The translations under genes and the position numbers were made by a program. Below are positions 1 through 7,783 of a DNA stretch of 64,000 nt, in pieces. Under the pieces are notes generated by a model. That model did no database searches and was not told the DNA's origin. It saw only the letters and a program-made list of their open reading frames with translations. The number at the start of each line of letters is the position of its first letter. The first letter of the stretch is position 1. The DNA is from Pelagadaptatus aseana (GTDB lineage: Bacteria > Pseudomonadota > Gammaproteobacteria > Pseudomonadales > Cellvibrionaceae), in NCBI GenBank assembly GCA_040365065.1, contig BAABNI010000014.1, positions 22,221-86,220 on the forward strand, given 5' to 3'.

Positions 1-53
1 AAATGGAAGGCCGCCAACTGTTGATGGTCATCGCCCCCAAAAAGAAGAAGTGA
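1..53 (+). CDS. infC: Translation initiation factor IF-3, C-terminal end (partial)
   Basis: Only the last 16 codons are inside the window, ending in APKKKK and TGA at 51-53. The sequence MEGRQLLMVIAPKKKK is typical of the IF-3 C-terminus. The position just upstream of rpmI and rplT is the canonical infC-rpmI-rplT operon. IF-3 binds the 30S subunit and proofreads start-codon choice. The 5' part, including the usual rare start codon, is outside the window. Confidence 0.85.
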   Translation, partial: MEGRQLLMVIAPKKKK

Positions 54-159
54 TCGGGCTTTTAGCTGCCTAGATGACTTACTTAATGGCACTTTGACAG
101 GCTTTGCTGTTTAAAGCCCGGATAAGTATTTTGTTTAACCTTTAATCGAGAGAATTCTC

Positions 160-354
160 ATGCCAAAAGCTAAAGTACACAGTGGTGCTGCAAAGCGCTT
201 CAAAAAAACCGCTGCTGGTTACAAGCGTAAATCATGTAACAAGAGCCACATCCTCACCAAAATGACCACCAAGCGTAAGCGTCAGTTGCGCGGTACCAGC
301 ATCGTTGATGCTGCTGATGTACCAGCAATCAAGCATATGCTGCGTCACGACTAA
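160..354 (+). CDS. rpmI: 50S ribosomal protein L35
   Basis: A 64-residue, strongly basic protein of the usual L35 length. It opens MPKAKVHSGAAKRFKKT and carries the family's Lys/Arg-rich core (YKRKSCNKSHILTK). It is a structural protein of the large ribosomal subunit. A purine-rich ribosome site (cgagag) precedes the ATG. It follows infC by about 105 bases and precedes rplT by 41, so it is almost certainly cotranscribed; in enterobacteria this operon is translationally repressed by L20, but I did not identify the operator here. Confidence 0.97.
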   Translation: MPKAKVHSGAAKRFKKTAAGYKRKSCNKSHILTKMTTKRKRQLRGTSIVDAADVPAIKHMLRHD

Positions 355-395
355 TAGTCGACGTACCGTCAATCTTTTTGAAGAGGAATTAAATC

Positions 396-752
396 ATGGC
401 TCGTGTAAAACGTGGTGTTGAGGCGCGTCGTCGTCACAAGAAAGTCTTAAAAGCTGCAAAAGGTTACTACGGAGCGCGTTCTCGCGTATTCCGCGTTGCC
501 AAGCAGGCTGTAATCAAAGCTGGTCAGTACGCCTATCGTGACCGTCGCAACAAGAAGCGCAACTTCCGCGCTCTGTGGATCACTCGTATCAATGCTCAAT
601 CTCGCGCTGAAGGTTTGTCCTACAGCCGCCTGATCGCTGGTCTGAAAAAGGCCAACATTGAGCTGGATCGTCGTGTTCTGGCAGACTTGGCTGTTCACGA
701 TAAAGTTGCATTTGCTGCAGTGGTTGCTCAAGCAAAAGCGGCTCTGGCTTAA
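396..752 (+). CDS. rplT: 50S ribosomal protein L20
   Basis: A 118-residue basic protein of normal L20 length. It begins MARVKRGVEARRRHKKVLKAA and contains the family signature around GYYGARSRVFRVA. L20 is an early assembly protein that binds 23S rRNA and, in E. coli, autogenously represses rpmI-rplT. A strong ribosome site (gaagagga) precedes the ATG. A strong hairpin with a T-run follows and separates it from pheS. Confidence 0.98.
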   Translation: MARVKRGVEARRRHKKVLKAAKGYYGARSRVFRVAKQAVIKAGQYAYRDRRNKKRNFRALWITRINAQSRAEGLSYSRLIAGLKKANIELDRRVLADLAVHDKVAFAAVVAQAKAALA

Positions 753-785
753 TTGCCAACATTGCATTCTTTTTGAATGTTAGAA

Positions 786-822
786 GGGAGACGCTGTTTT
801 TCGGCGTCTCCCTTTGTTTTTT
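786..822 (+). terminator. Intrinsic terminator or attenuator between rplT and pheS
   Basis: A 9-bp perfect stem (GGGAGACGC at 786-794, GCGTCTCCC at 804-812) with a 9-base loop is followed by TTTGTTTTTT. It ends about 57 bases before pheS. In E. coli the pheST operon is controlled by attenuation at exactly this place, so this could be a regulated attenuator rather than a plain terminator. The hairpin is clear; its regulation is inferred. Confidence 0.8.
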
Positions 823-878
823 CTAGAGTTAAAGAATTGTTTCAAGAGTTTAAATTTCGATAAACGGGATACCCTTCG

Positions 879-1868
879 ATGGAAAACCTGGCAGCGCTCA
901 CTGAAGAAGCGCTTGAACTGATTAAAAATGCAGATGATCTGGCGGCGCTGGATCATGTGCGTGTGGAATACCTGGGTAAGAAAGGCCAGCTCACTGGCTT
1001 ACTGAAAGGTCTGGGTAAGTTGTCTCCTGAAGAGCGTCCTGCCGCTGGTGCTGAAATCAACAAAGCCAAACAGCAGGTGCAGGAACAGATTAATACCAAG
1101 AAGCAAGCGATGGAGCAGGCGGCCATTGATGCCAAATTGGCCAGTGAAACCATTGATGTAACCTTGCCGGGACGCGGTCAAACCGGTGGTGGTCTGCACC
1201 CGGTGACCCGAACGCTGGATCGCATTGAAAAGATTTTCTCTTCCGTGGGTTACAAGGTAGAGCAGGGACCTGAAATCGAAGACAATTACCACAACTTTGA
1301 TGCCCTGAATATTCCGCCACATCACCCGGCCCGAGCCATGCACGATACCTTCTATATTGACGAAGGCAACGTGCTGCGTACCCACACCTCACCGGTTCAG
1401 GTGCGCACCATGGAAACCCAGGAGCCCCCGATTCATATTATCTGCCCTGGCCGCGTCTACCGTTGCGATTCCGATCTGACCCACACCCCGATGTTTCATC
1501 AGGTGGAAGGTCTGGTTATTGATAAAAATGTCAGCTTTGCCGACCTCAAGGGCACCATTGTTCAGTTTCTGCGTGCTTTCTTTGAAAAAGACGATCTGGA
1601 AGTGCGTTTCCGCCCGTCGTTTTTCCCGTTTACCGAGCCATCCGCTGAATTCGACATCAAGTGGGAATCCAGCAAGACCGGTTGGCTGGAAGTTGGCGGC
1701 AGTGGGGTCGTGCACCCGAACGTACTGACCGCCAGTGGCATTGACCCTGAGAAATACTCGGGCTTCGCCTTTGGTTTGGGGGTCGAGCGCTTGGCCATGC
1801 TGCGTTACGGCGTAAACGATCTGCGTATGTTCTTTGAGAACGATGTCAAATTCCTTAAGCAGTTTTAA
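879..1868 (+). CDS. pheS: Phenylalanyl-tRNA synthetase alpha subunit
   Basis: A 329-residue protein, close to the 327 of E. coli PheS. The first ~90 residues form the charged coiled-coil arm that binds tRNA. The class II catalytic core follows, with motif 2 at FRPSFFPFTEPSAEFDI and motif 3 at GLGVERLAMLRYG near the C-terminus. With PheT it forms the alpha2-beta2 enzyme that charges tRNA-Phe in the cytoplasm. pheT starts 36 bases downstream, so the two are cotranscribed. Confidence 0.98.
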   Translation: MENLAALTEEALELIKNADDLAALDHVRVEYLGKKGQLTGLLKGLGKLSPEERPAAGAEINKAKQQVQEQINTKKQAMEQAAIDAKLASETIDVTLPGRGQTGGGLHPVTRTLDRIEKIFSSVGYKVEQGPEIEDNYHNFDALNIPPHHPARAMHDTFYIDEGNVLRTHTSPVQVRTMETQEPPIHIICPGRVYRCDSDLTHTPMFHQVEGLVIDKNVSFADLKGTIVQFLRAFFEKDDLEVRFRPSFFPFTEPSAEFDIKWESSKTGWLEVGGSGVVHPNVLTASGIDPEKYSGFAFGLGVERLAMLRYGVNDLRMFFENDVKFLKQF

Positions 1869-1904
1869 TTAAAAGAAACGCTTTAAGTTAAAGAAAATAT
1901 TGTT

Positions 1905-4301
1905 ATGAAACTGAGTGAAAGTTGGTTAAGAGAGTGGGTTAACCCCGAACTGAGTACCGCCGATCTGGTCGAGCAGATCACCATGGCCGGCCTGGAAGTG
2001 GACGGCGTGGAAGCGGTGGCAGGCGAGTTTTCCGGTGTGATCGTCGGTGAAATTCTGGAAGCGGAACAGCACCCGGATGCCGATAAGTTACGTGTATGCA
2101 AAGTCGCCGGCGGCGATGAAGTGGCCCAGGTAGTCTGTGGCGCGCCCAATGCTCGCCCCGGTATCAAGATTCCATTTGCCACCGTAGGTGCTGTGTTACC
2201 ACCGGGCGAAGACGGCAAGCTCTTCAAAATCAAGAAGGCCAAACTGCGTGGCGTTGAGTCTTTCGGCATGTTGTGTGCCCAAACGGAGCTGCAGCTGGGT
2301 GATGATGATGATGGTTTGTGGGAATTGCCGTCCGATGCCCCCGTTGGTACTTGCCTGCGCGAATACCTGAGTCTGAACGATAGCGCCATCGAAATCGATC
2401 TGACGCCAAACCGCAGTGATTGTCTGTCGGTTAAGGGCATTGCCCGCGATGTGGGTGTACTCAACCGTCTGGCCGTGACCGAGCCGAACATTGAGCCCGT
2501 TGCTGCGACGATCGAAGAGACCGTAACGGTTAACTTGAACGCCGAAGCTGCATGTTCTCGCTATGCGGGCCGTGTGATTCGCAATGTGGATGTGTCCAAG
2601 CCTTCTCCTCTGTGGATGCAGGAACGCTTGCGCCGTGCTGATATTCGCTCCATCGATGCCGTGGTAGATGTTACCAACTACGTATTGTTGGAATTGGGCC
2701 AGCCCATGCACGCCTTTGACCTCAATACCCTGCAAGGTAGCGTTCAGGCTCGCATGGCTGAGCAGGGCGAAAAGCTGACTCTGCTGGATGGCCAGGAAAT
2801 TGAATTGAATGCCGATACGCTGGTAATCGCCGATGACAGTCAGGCCGTAGCCATGGCCGGCATTATGGGCGGCGAACCGACCTCGGTAACCGCGCAAACC
2901 AAGGACATCTTCCTGGAAAGTGCCTTCTTTGATCCCATTGCCATTGCCGGTCGTGCCCGTAGCTACGGTTTGCATACCGATTCCTCCCACCGTTTTGAGC
3001 GGGGCGTGGATTATAAGCTGCAAGAGCAGGCGGTAGAGCGTGCTACTCAGTTGTTAATGGATATTGTTGGTGGTCAACCCGGTCCGTTAACTGTGGTTGA
3101 ACATGAACACAAGCCTACCGATCGTCTGGTGAGCCTACGCCGAGAACGTATTCTCAGTGGTCTGGGTTTTGATATGGCCGATGACGACGTAGTGGATATT
3201 CTCACTCGTCTGGGGCTGAACCTGCAAAGCTCGGATGATAACAGCTGGACTTTTGAAGTACCCAGCTATCGCTTTGATATCAGTATTGAGGCGGATCTGC
3301 TGGAAGAACTGGCTCGTGTGTACGGCTATAACAACCTGCCGGTTACCAGCATGGCGGTGCCCATGCACATAGAATCCGATGATGAAGGCACACTGGAACT
3401 GGGTGATTTGCGCAGTGCGCTGGTTGAGCGTGGCTACGAAGAGGCCATTTGCTACAGCTTTGTGGATGAAGGACTGCTGAAATCCTTTGAGCCTGAGGCT
3501 CAGCCAGTACCTCTGCAGAACCCCATTAGCCAGGATATGTCGGTGATGCGCACCAGCCTGTGGCCAGGACTGGTGTCGGCATTGCAGTATAACCTCAATC
3601 GCCAGCAATCCCGCGGCCGCCTGTTTGAAACCGGTCTGCGTTTTGTGTCCGAGGATGCAACGGTGGCCAAGCTGGTGCAGACACCCATGATGGCCGGTGT
3701 GATCTACGGTGGCCTCAATGAAGAGAGTTGGCATGGTAAGCCACAAGCTGTGGATTTCTATGATGCCAAAGCCGATGTTGAAGCCCTGATTGGTAAAACC
3801 GGTCAGCCAGAGCGATTCAGCTTTGCCGTGGGTAAACACCCGGCTTTGCACCCGGGCCAGACCGCAGAGGTTCGCTGTGATGGCAAGGCTGTGGGCATTG
3901 TGGGAACGATTCACCCGCAGTTGCAGAAGAAGTTGGGACTGTCGCAACCGGCGTTTATGTTTGAAATCGAGCAGTCTGCGCTAATGGATGCCAAGGTGCC
4001 GGTATTTGAACCCCTGTCTAAATTCCCTGAAGTGCGCCGTGATATTGCTGTAGTGGTCGACCAGACGGTGGCCGTTGCGGACCTGCAAAATCTGGTTGAA
4101 AAGCAGGCTGGAAGTTACCTTCAAGACTTAAAGGTCTTTGATGTGTATGTGGGCAAAGGCATTGATCCACAAAGAAAAAGTATTGCACTGGGCTTGACGT
4201 TTCAGCATCCATCGCGCACTCTTAATGAGGATGAAATTAATGCCTCCATGGATGTGGTTGTTAAATCACTGGAGGACGAGTTTAACGCTGCTCTGAGGTA
4301 A
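1905..4301 (+). CDS. pheT: Phenylalanyl-tRNA synthetase beta subunit
   Basis: A 798-residue protein, standard for bacterial PheT. In order I see an EMAP-like tRNA-binding domain (about 40-150), B3/B4 editing domain (about 210-400), B5 domain (about 405-475), the inactive synthetase-like core, and a C-terminal ferredoxin-fold anticodon-binding domain (about 705-797). It supports aminoacylation and edits mischarged Tyr-tRNA-Phe. It sits between pheS and ihfA as in most gammaproteobacteria. Confidence 0.98.
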   Translation: MKLSESWLREWVNPELSTADLVEQITMAGLEVDGVEAVAGEFSGVIVGEILEAEQHPDADKLRVCKVAGGDEVAQVVCGAPNARPGIKIPFATVGAVLPPGEDGKLFKIKKAKLRGVESFGMLCAQTELQLGDDDDGLWELPSDAPVGTCLREYLSLNDSAIEIDLTPNRSDCLSVKGIARDVGVLNRLAVTEPNIEPVAATIEETVTVNLNAEAACSRYAGRVIRNVDVSKPSPLWMQERLRRADIRSIDAVVDVTNYVLLELGQPMHAFDLNTLQGSVQARMAEQGEKLTLLDGQEIELNADTLVIADDSQAVAMAGIMGGEPTSVTAQTKDIFLESAFFDPIAIAGRARSYGLHTDSSHRFERGVDYKLQEQAVERATQLLMDIVGGQPGPLTVVEHEHKPTDRLVSLRRERILSGLGFDMADDDVVDILTRLGLNLQSSDDNSWTFEVPSYRFDISIEADLLEELARVYGYNNLPVTSMAVPMHIESDDEGTLELGDLRSALVERGYEEAICYSFVDEGLLKSFEPEAQPVPLQNPISQDMSVMRTSLWPGLVSALQYNLNRQQSRGRLFETGLRFVSEDATVAKLVQTPMMAGVIYGGLNEESWHGKPQAVDFYDAKADVEALIGKTGQPERFSFAVGKHPALHPGQTAEVRCDGKAVGIVGTIHPQLQKKLGLSQPAFMFEIEQSALMDAKVPVFEPLSKFPEVRRDIAVVVDQTVAVADLQNLVEKQAGSYLQDLKVFDVYVGKGIDPQRKSIALGLTFQHPSRTLNEDEINASMDVVVKSLEDEFNAALR

Positions 4302-4360
4302 CTCGCTATCACGTGCGAGAGGGCCTAGAGACAGGTCAGGCAGGAAAGCGCGGGATAGCA

Positions 4361-4666
4361 ATGACGGCACTCACCAAAGCGTCACTGGCGGAAATGCTCT
4401 ACGAGGAACTGGGCTTCAATAAACGTGAAGCCAAAGAACTTGTAGAGCTTTTCTTTGAGGAGATACGAGCTTCTCTCGAGCACAATGAGCCCGTAAAGCT
4501 GTCCGGCTTTGGCAATTTTGACTTGCGTGACAAGACTCAACGTCCGGGCCGCAACCCGAAAACGGGAGAGGAAATCCCGATTACTGCCCGCCGTGTGGTG
4601 ACTTTTCGCCCCGGTCAGAAACTCAAGGCAAGAGTAGAAACCCATGCTAGAACCGATGAACAATGA
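4361..4666 (+). CDS. ihfA: Integration host factor alpha subunit
   Basis: A 101-residue HU/IHF-family DNA-bending protein starting MTALTKASLAEMLYEELG. The DNA-binding arm carries the family signature around FGNFDLRDKTQRPGRNP. I prefer the ATG at 4361 over an in-frame start at 4313 because family members begin at this Met-Thr-Ala and the upstream residues match nothing. IHF is a cofactor for many sigma-54 promoters, relevant to the two proposed in this window. It follows pheT, as in E. coli, and its 3' end overlaps the next gene by 23 bases. Confidence 0.97.
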   Translation: MTALTKASLAEMLYEELGFNKREAKELVELFFEEIRASLEHNEPVKLSGFGNFDLRDKTQRPGRNPKTGEEIPITARRVVTFRPGQKLKARVETHARTDEQ

Positions 4667-5018
4667 TGAACTCCCGGTAATACCGGGTAAACGCTATTTC
4701 ACCATTGGTGAAGTGAGCGAGCTGTGTGCAGTGAAACCCCACGTGCTACGTTACTGGGAGCAGGAATTCCCACAACTGAGCCCGGTAAAGCGCCGCGGTA
4801 ATCGCCGTTATTATCAGCGTCAGGATGTGCTTACCATCCGCCAGATTCGTGCTTTGTTATACGATCAGGGCTTTACCATTGGTGGTGCACGCCAGCAAAT
4901 GAGTGGCCAGCAGGAAGGTGGCGATAAGGCTCAGGAAGATGGTAATCAGTTCAAGCAGTTGGTTGGGCAGATGATTACAGAGCTTGAAGAAGTGCTTCAG
5001 GTACTGAAAACCCCCTGA
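4644..5018 (+). CDS. MerR-family transcriptional regulator
   Basis: A 124-residue protein with an N-terminal MerR winged helix-turn-helix (about 15-85; YFTIGEVSELCAVKPHVLRY, then RRGNRRYYQRQDV). A short C-terminal helix (about 95-122) would dimerise. It lacks the Cys residues of metal-sensing MerR proteins, so no ligand can be proposed. The gene overlaps the end of ihfA, an arrangement common in pseudomonads, so the two are translationally coupled. Its target is unknown. Confidence 0.88.
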   Translation: MLEPMNNDELPVIPGKRYFTIGEVSELCAVKPHVLRYWEQEFPQLSPVKRRGNRRYYQRQDVLTIRQIRALLYDQGFTIGGARQQMSGQQEGGDKAQEDGNQFKQLVGQMITELEEVLQVLKTP

Positions 5019-5044
5019 AAGCTTTATTGCTCCTTTATATAAAT

Positions 5045-5067
5045 AGGCTGCACCCGCAGCCTTTTTT
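5045..5067 (+). terminator. Intrinsic terminator after the ihfA-merR operon
   Basis: Inverted repeat AGGCTGC (5045-5051) / GCAGCCT (5056-5062) with a 4-base loop and a run of T. It lies 27 bases after the MerR gene stop and ends the infC-to-merR gene string. Confidence 0.85.
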
Positions 5068-5197
5068 ATTGGTTATTCGTAATTACCACTCTGAACGTTC
5101 ATTAAACATCATCGAACACCCCGCCCTAACTTTATACATTTATTCCTTCAAAAAGAGAGAAGTTGAACTCAACAGCTTCCAAAATCACTGTATGTCT

Positions 5198-5224
5198 TAA
5201 AGAACTGTCACCGATGGCCGATGG
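5198..5224 (+). promoter_or_regulatory. Sigma-28 (FliA) promoter of the chemoreceptor gene
   Basis: The sequence TAAAGAAC, an 11-base spacer, then GCCGATGG matches the FliA consensus TAAAGTTT-N11-GCCGATAA at the key TAAA and GCCGAT positions with exact spacing. It lies about 70 bases upstream of the chemoreceptor start. This places the receptor in the flagellar/chemotaxis regulon. No start site has been measured. Confidence 0.75.
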
Positions 5225-5291
5225 ATTCCTCATGGGCTATGTTTAACATTTGCGTGTTGCATATTACTTGCGCATGGGCAGGAAAGAATTT

Positions 5292-7403
5292 ATGAAAACA
5301 TCTTTGGTGTGGAAAATCGTAGTGCCGGTAGCGGCTCTGCTGGCGGTAATCCTTTTATTGCAGGTGGTTATCAGTACGGTATTGATCAATGATACCAGTC
5401 AGAAGTTGCAACAAACCATTGAGCCTAAACTCAAAGCCATGGCCCACGGGTCCATGCGTGCCAGTGCAGATGAGCAGCAGGGGCGCATCGAAGACTTCTT
5501 CTCGGGCATGGCCATCAATGTCAAAACTTACAGCCACGATATCGCTTTTTTGCGTCAGCAATTTCGCTCGCTGTTTTTGCCCAGTGATGATGTTCGCTTT
5601 ATTTTGCACGAGTATATTCAGGGGGCTTTGAAGAATAATCCCGATGCTCTGGGGCTGTACGTAGTTTTCCTGCCCAATATGCTTGATGGCGCCGATTCCG
5701 ACCATGTGGATGATGAAGATCTGGGTTCTAATGAGGTAGGGCGTTTCTCTCTGTATTTCTCCCGCAATGACGATGGCGAAATCGTTGCCGATGTCATGAG
5801 TGAACAGGAGCTGCAGGACACTGAACCCACCAGCAGTGGTACCCCCTATAACAGTTGGTACAGCTGCCCAATCGAAAGCAAGCAACTGTGCATCCTGGAG
5901 CCCTACCTCGACAGTGTGGACGATGTGGATGTGCTGATGACTTCGGTTGCCAGCCCCATGTTTTTCGGTGACCGTCTGGTGGGTGTGCTGGGGATTGATG
6001 TGGCTCTTGATAGTCTCCAGTCAATGGCAGTTAACAGTTCAACCCAGTTAGCGGAAGGTCAGGGGCATATCGCCTTGATTTCTAATAAAGGTTTTCTGGC
6101 CAGTAACAGCAAAGATCAAAGTGCTTTGGGTAAGCCTTATGGTGATTATCTGGGTACAGAAATATCACTGAATATTGATGAAGAGGCCAGTTTGGGAGAC
6201 CATTTTACCCTGAGTCGTAATTTGGACATGGCCGGTATTACCAACTGGACTCTGTACGTGGATGTTCCCATCAGCTATATCCAGGCTCAGGTTGATGCTG
6301 TGGCATCCGTGGTTGATTCTGGCAAAAGCCAGCAAATTTGGGGTGTTTCCATCGCTGGTTTACTGGCCGGCGTTGCCGGGCTAGCTGTCGTAGTGTTGCT
6401 GGCCTTCAGAATCAGCAATCCCATCCGGGAGGTATCTTCCGCGCTGCAGGATATCGCCACGGGTGAAGGCGACCTGACCAAGAGAATCACAGTGCAAAGC
6501 AAGGATGAAGTGGGTGTGCTGGCTGGCTACTTCAACCAGTTTGTGGAGCAGCTATCGAGCATGGTCAGGCTTCTCGCCGAATCGATTCAGACTTCACTGA
6601 AAACAACCGAGCAGGCCAGTGCATTGGCGCAAGAGACCAGTCAGGGAATGGCTGAGCAGCAGGAAAGCGTGTTGATGGTTGCTACCGCCTCAGAGGAAAT
6701 GAGTCAAACGGCAGCAGAGGTTGCCTCCAGTGCGGCTCAGGCTGCCAGTGCATCCGGGACGGCAGAAGAGGCTACCCAGCAGGGTCGGGCTATTGTCATG
6801 ACGACGACGGAGAACATCAATCAATTAGCCAGCAAAATGCAGGGGGCCATGCCGATTGTCGAAAAACTGTCCAGTGACAGCGATAACATTGCGGCCGTGC
6901 TGCAGGTGATCAGCTCGATCGCCGAGCAAACCAATCTTCTGGCCCTTAATGCGGCTATCGAAGCTGCGCGAGCGGGTGAGCAGGGTAGAGGCTTTGCGGT
7001 TGTGGCTGATGAGGTCAGGGCCCTGGCGGGGCGAACCGCGCAATCAGTCGAGGAAATTGAAGGCGTTATTGGCCAGCTGCAACAGGCTACGGGTAATGTA
7101 GTTGATGCGATGCAGGAAAGCTCTGAAATGGCCAATGATTATTCCGAGCAGGTAAAAGAAGCGCTGGATTCACTTGATAGCATTGCCGGCTCCATTTCCG
7201 AGATCAATATGATGTCGACTCAAATTGCTACGGCTGCTGAAGAACAGAGCAGTGTAGCGGAGGAAATCAATCGCAATGTACAGGCGATACGTGGTGTCAC
7301 AGACGATGTGACCGAGAAGGCGGTCCAGTCGGCCGAATACAGCCACCAGATTTCCAATCAATCCAGTCAGCAAAAGCAGTTAATAGAGAAATTTAAGTAC
7401 TGA
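5292..7403 (+). CDS. Methyl-accepting chemotaxis protein
   Basis: A 703-residue inner-membrane chemoreceptor. TM1 is near the N-terminus (LVWKIVVPVAALLAVILLL). A periplasmic region of about 320 residues, probably a double Cache sensor, follows. TM2 is around 350-375, then HAMP (about 375-430) and the cytoplasmic signalling hairpin with its conserved tip near 544-576 (EQTNLLALNAAIEAARAGEQ). There is no C-terminal CheR-tether pentapeptide. I chose the ATG at 5292 because of an aggaaag ribosome site; an in-frame start at 5250 would add 14 residues. The ligand is unknown; the nitrate genes downstream make a nitrogen compound possible but unproven. Confidence 0.93.
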   Translation: MKTSLVWKIVVPVAALLAVILLLQVVISTVLINDTSQKLQQTIEPKLKAMAHGSMRASADEQQGRIEDFFSGMAINVKTYSHDIAFLRQQFRSLFLPSDDVRFILHEYIQGALKNNPDALGLYVVFLPNMLDGADSDHVDDEDLGSNEVGRFSLYFSRNDDGEIVADVMSEQELQDTEPTSSGTPYNSWYSCPIESKQLCILEPYLDSVDDVDVLMTSVASPMFFGDRLVGVLGIDVALDSLQSMAVNSSTQLAEGQGHIALISNKGFLASNSKDQSALGKPYGDYLGTEISLNIDEEASLGDHFTLSRNLDMAGITNWTLYVDVPISYIQAQVDAVASVVDSGKSQQIWGVSIAGLLAGVAGLAVVVLLAFRISNPIREVSSALQDIATGEGDLTKRITVQSKDEVGVLAGYFNQFVEQLSSMVRLLAESIQTSLKTTEQASALAQETSQGMAEQQESVLMVATASEEMSQTAAEVASSAAQAASASGTAEEATQQGRAIVMTTTENINQLASKMQGAMPIVEKLSSDSDNIAAVLQVISSIAEQTNLLALNAAIEAARAGEQGRGFAVVADEVRALAGRTAQSVEEIEGVIGQLQQATGNVVDAMQESSEMANDYSEQVKEALDSLDSIAGSISEINMMSTQIATAAEEQSSVAEEINRNVQAIRGVTDDVTEKAVQSAEYSHQISNQSSQQKQLIEKFKY

Positions 7404-7450
7404 TTTACGGATTATTCTTAAATACCTCGAATTCTTAGAGGGCATTAGAG

Positions 7451-7490
7451 TGGTGCAAGATGGAATATCTTGCACCATTTTTTGTTTTTG
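7451..7490 (+). terminator. Intrinsic terminator after the chemoreceptor gene
   Basis: A 10-bp perfect stem (TGGTGCAAGA at 7451-7460, TCTTGCACCA at 7468-7477) with a 7-base loop, followed by a T-rich tract. It isolates the chemoreceptor gene from the nitrate operon. Confidence 0.85.
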
Positions 7491-7533
7491 GCACTTTCTC
7501 CTTTGTGGTTCTTTCTGGTGCGGTGATTGTTTG

Positions 7534-7550
7534 TGCACCAATATGGCGCG
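7534..7550 (+). promoter_or_regulatory. Putative NtrC-binding site 1 upstream of nrtA
   Basis: TGCACCAATATGGCGCG matches the NtrC palindrome TGCACCA-N3-TGGTGCA with two mismatches, both in the right half. Its centre is about 120 bases upstream of the start site predicted from the sigma-54 element at 7634-7651, a normal enhancer distance. It implies induction under nitrogen limitation. Confidence 0.65.
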
Positions 7551-7587
7551 CCGCCAGATTATTTTTTCTTAAATAAATTATTATTTG

Positions 7588-7604
7588 TGCCTGTCAGTGG
7601 TGCA
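7588..7604 (+). promoter_or_regulatory. Putative NtrC-binding site 2 upstream of nrtA
   Basis: TGCCTGTCAGTGGTGCA has a perfect right half (TGGTGCA) and a degenerate left half. It is 54 bases from site 1 and centred about 65 bases upstream of the predicted start site, so it could be a weak site filled cooperatively. Weaker than site 1 on its own. Confidence 0.5.
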
Positions 7605-7633
7605 AAACACCTTTTATTCCGCATTTTTTAAAG

Positions 7634-7651
7634 TTGGCACACCCTGTGCAA
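7634..7651 (+). promoter_or_regulatory. Sigma-54 promoter of the nrt operon
   Basis: TTGGCACACCCTGTGCAA has the invariant GG at 7636-7637 and GC at 7648-7649 separated by exactly 10 bases, and a full TTGGCAC -24 box. Transcription would start near 7661, leaving about 120 bases of leader before nrtA. The rest of the 380-base gap (7404-7783) holds the chemoreceptor terminator, two NtrC sites and A/T-rich leader in which I see no convincing riboswitch. Confidence 0.72.
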
Positions 7652-7783
7652 AAGCCTATGTAACGAGGCGTAACAATTATTCGATTGATTGCGTAAATCG
7701 GTAACCAAAAAGTGGCTGGGAACAATCACATTGCGGTTATAGAAAAGTTTTTATTCTAAAAAAGGCAAACTGAGGAGTAATCC

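Noticed and set aside
777..863. Leader peptide gene pheM-like, as a called gene
   Set aside because: No ribosome-binding site and Phe codons partly come from the terminator T-run. Reported only as a low-interest finding.
7661..7783. NasR/ANTAR-type antiterminator hairpins or a riboswitch in the nrtA leader
   Set aside because: Small stems can be drawn (for example CGATT/AATCG) but none has the required paired hexaloops or a terminator.
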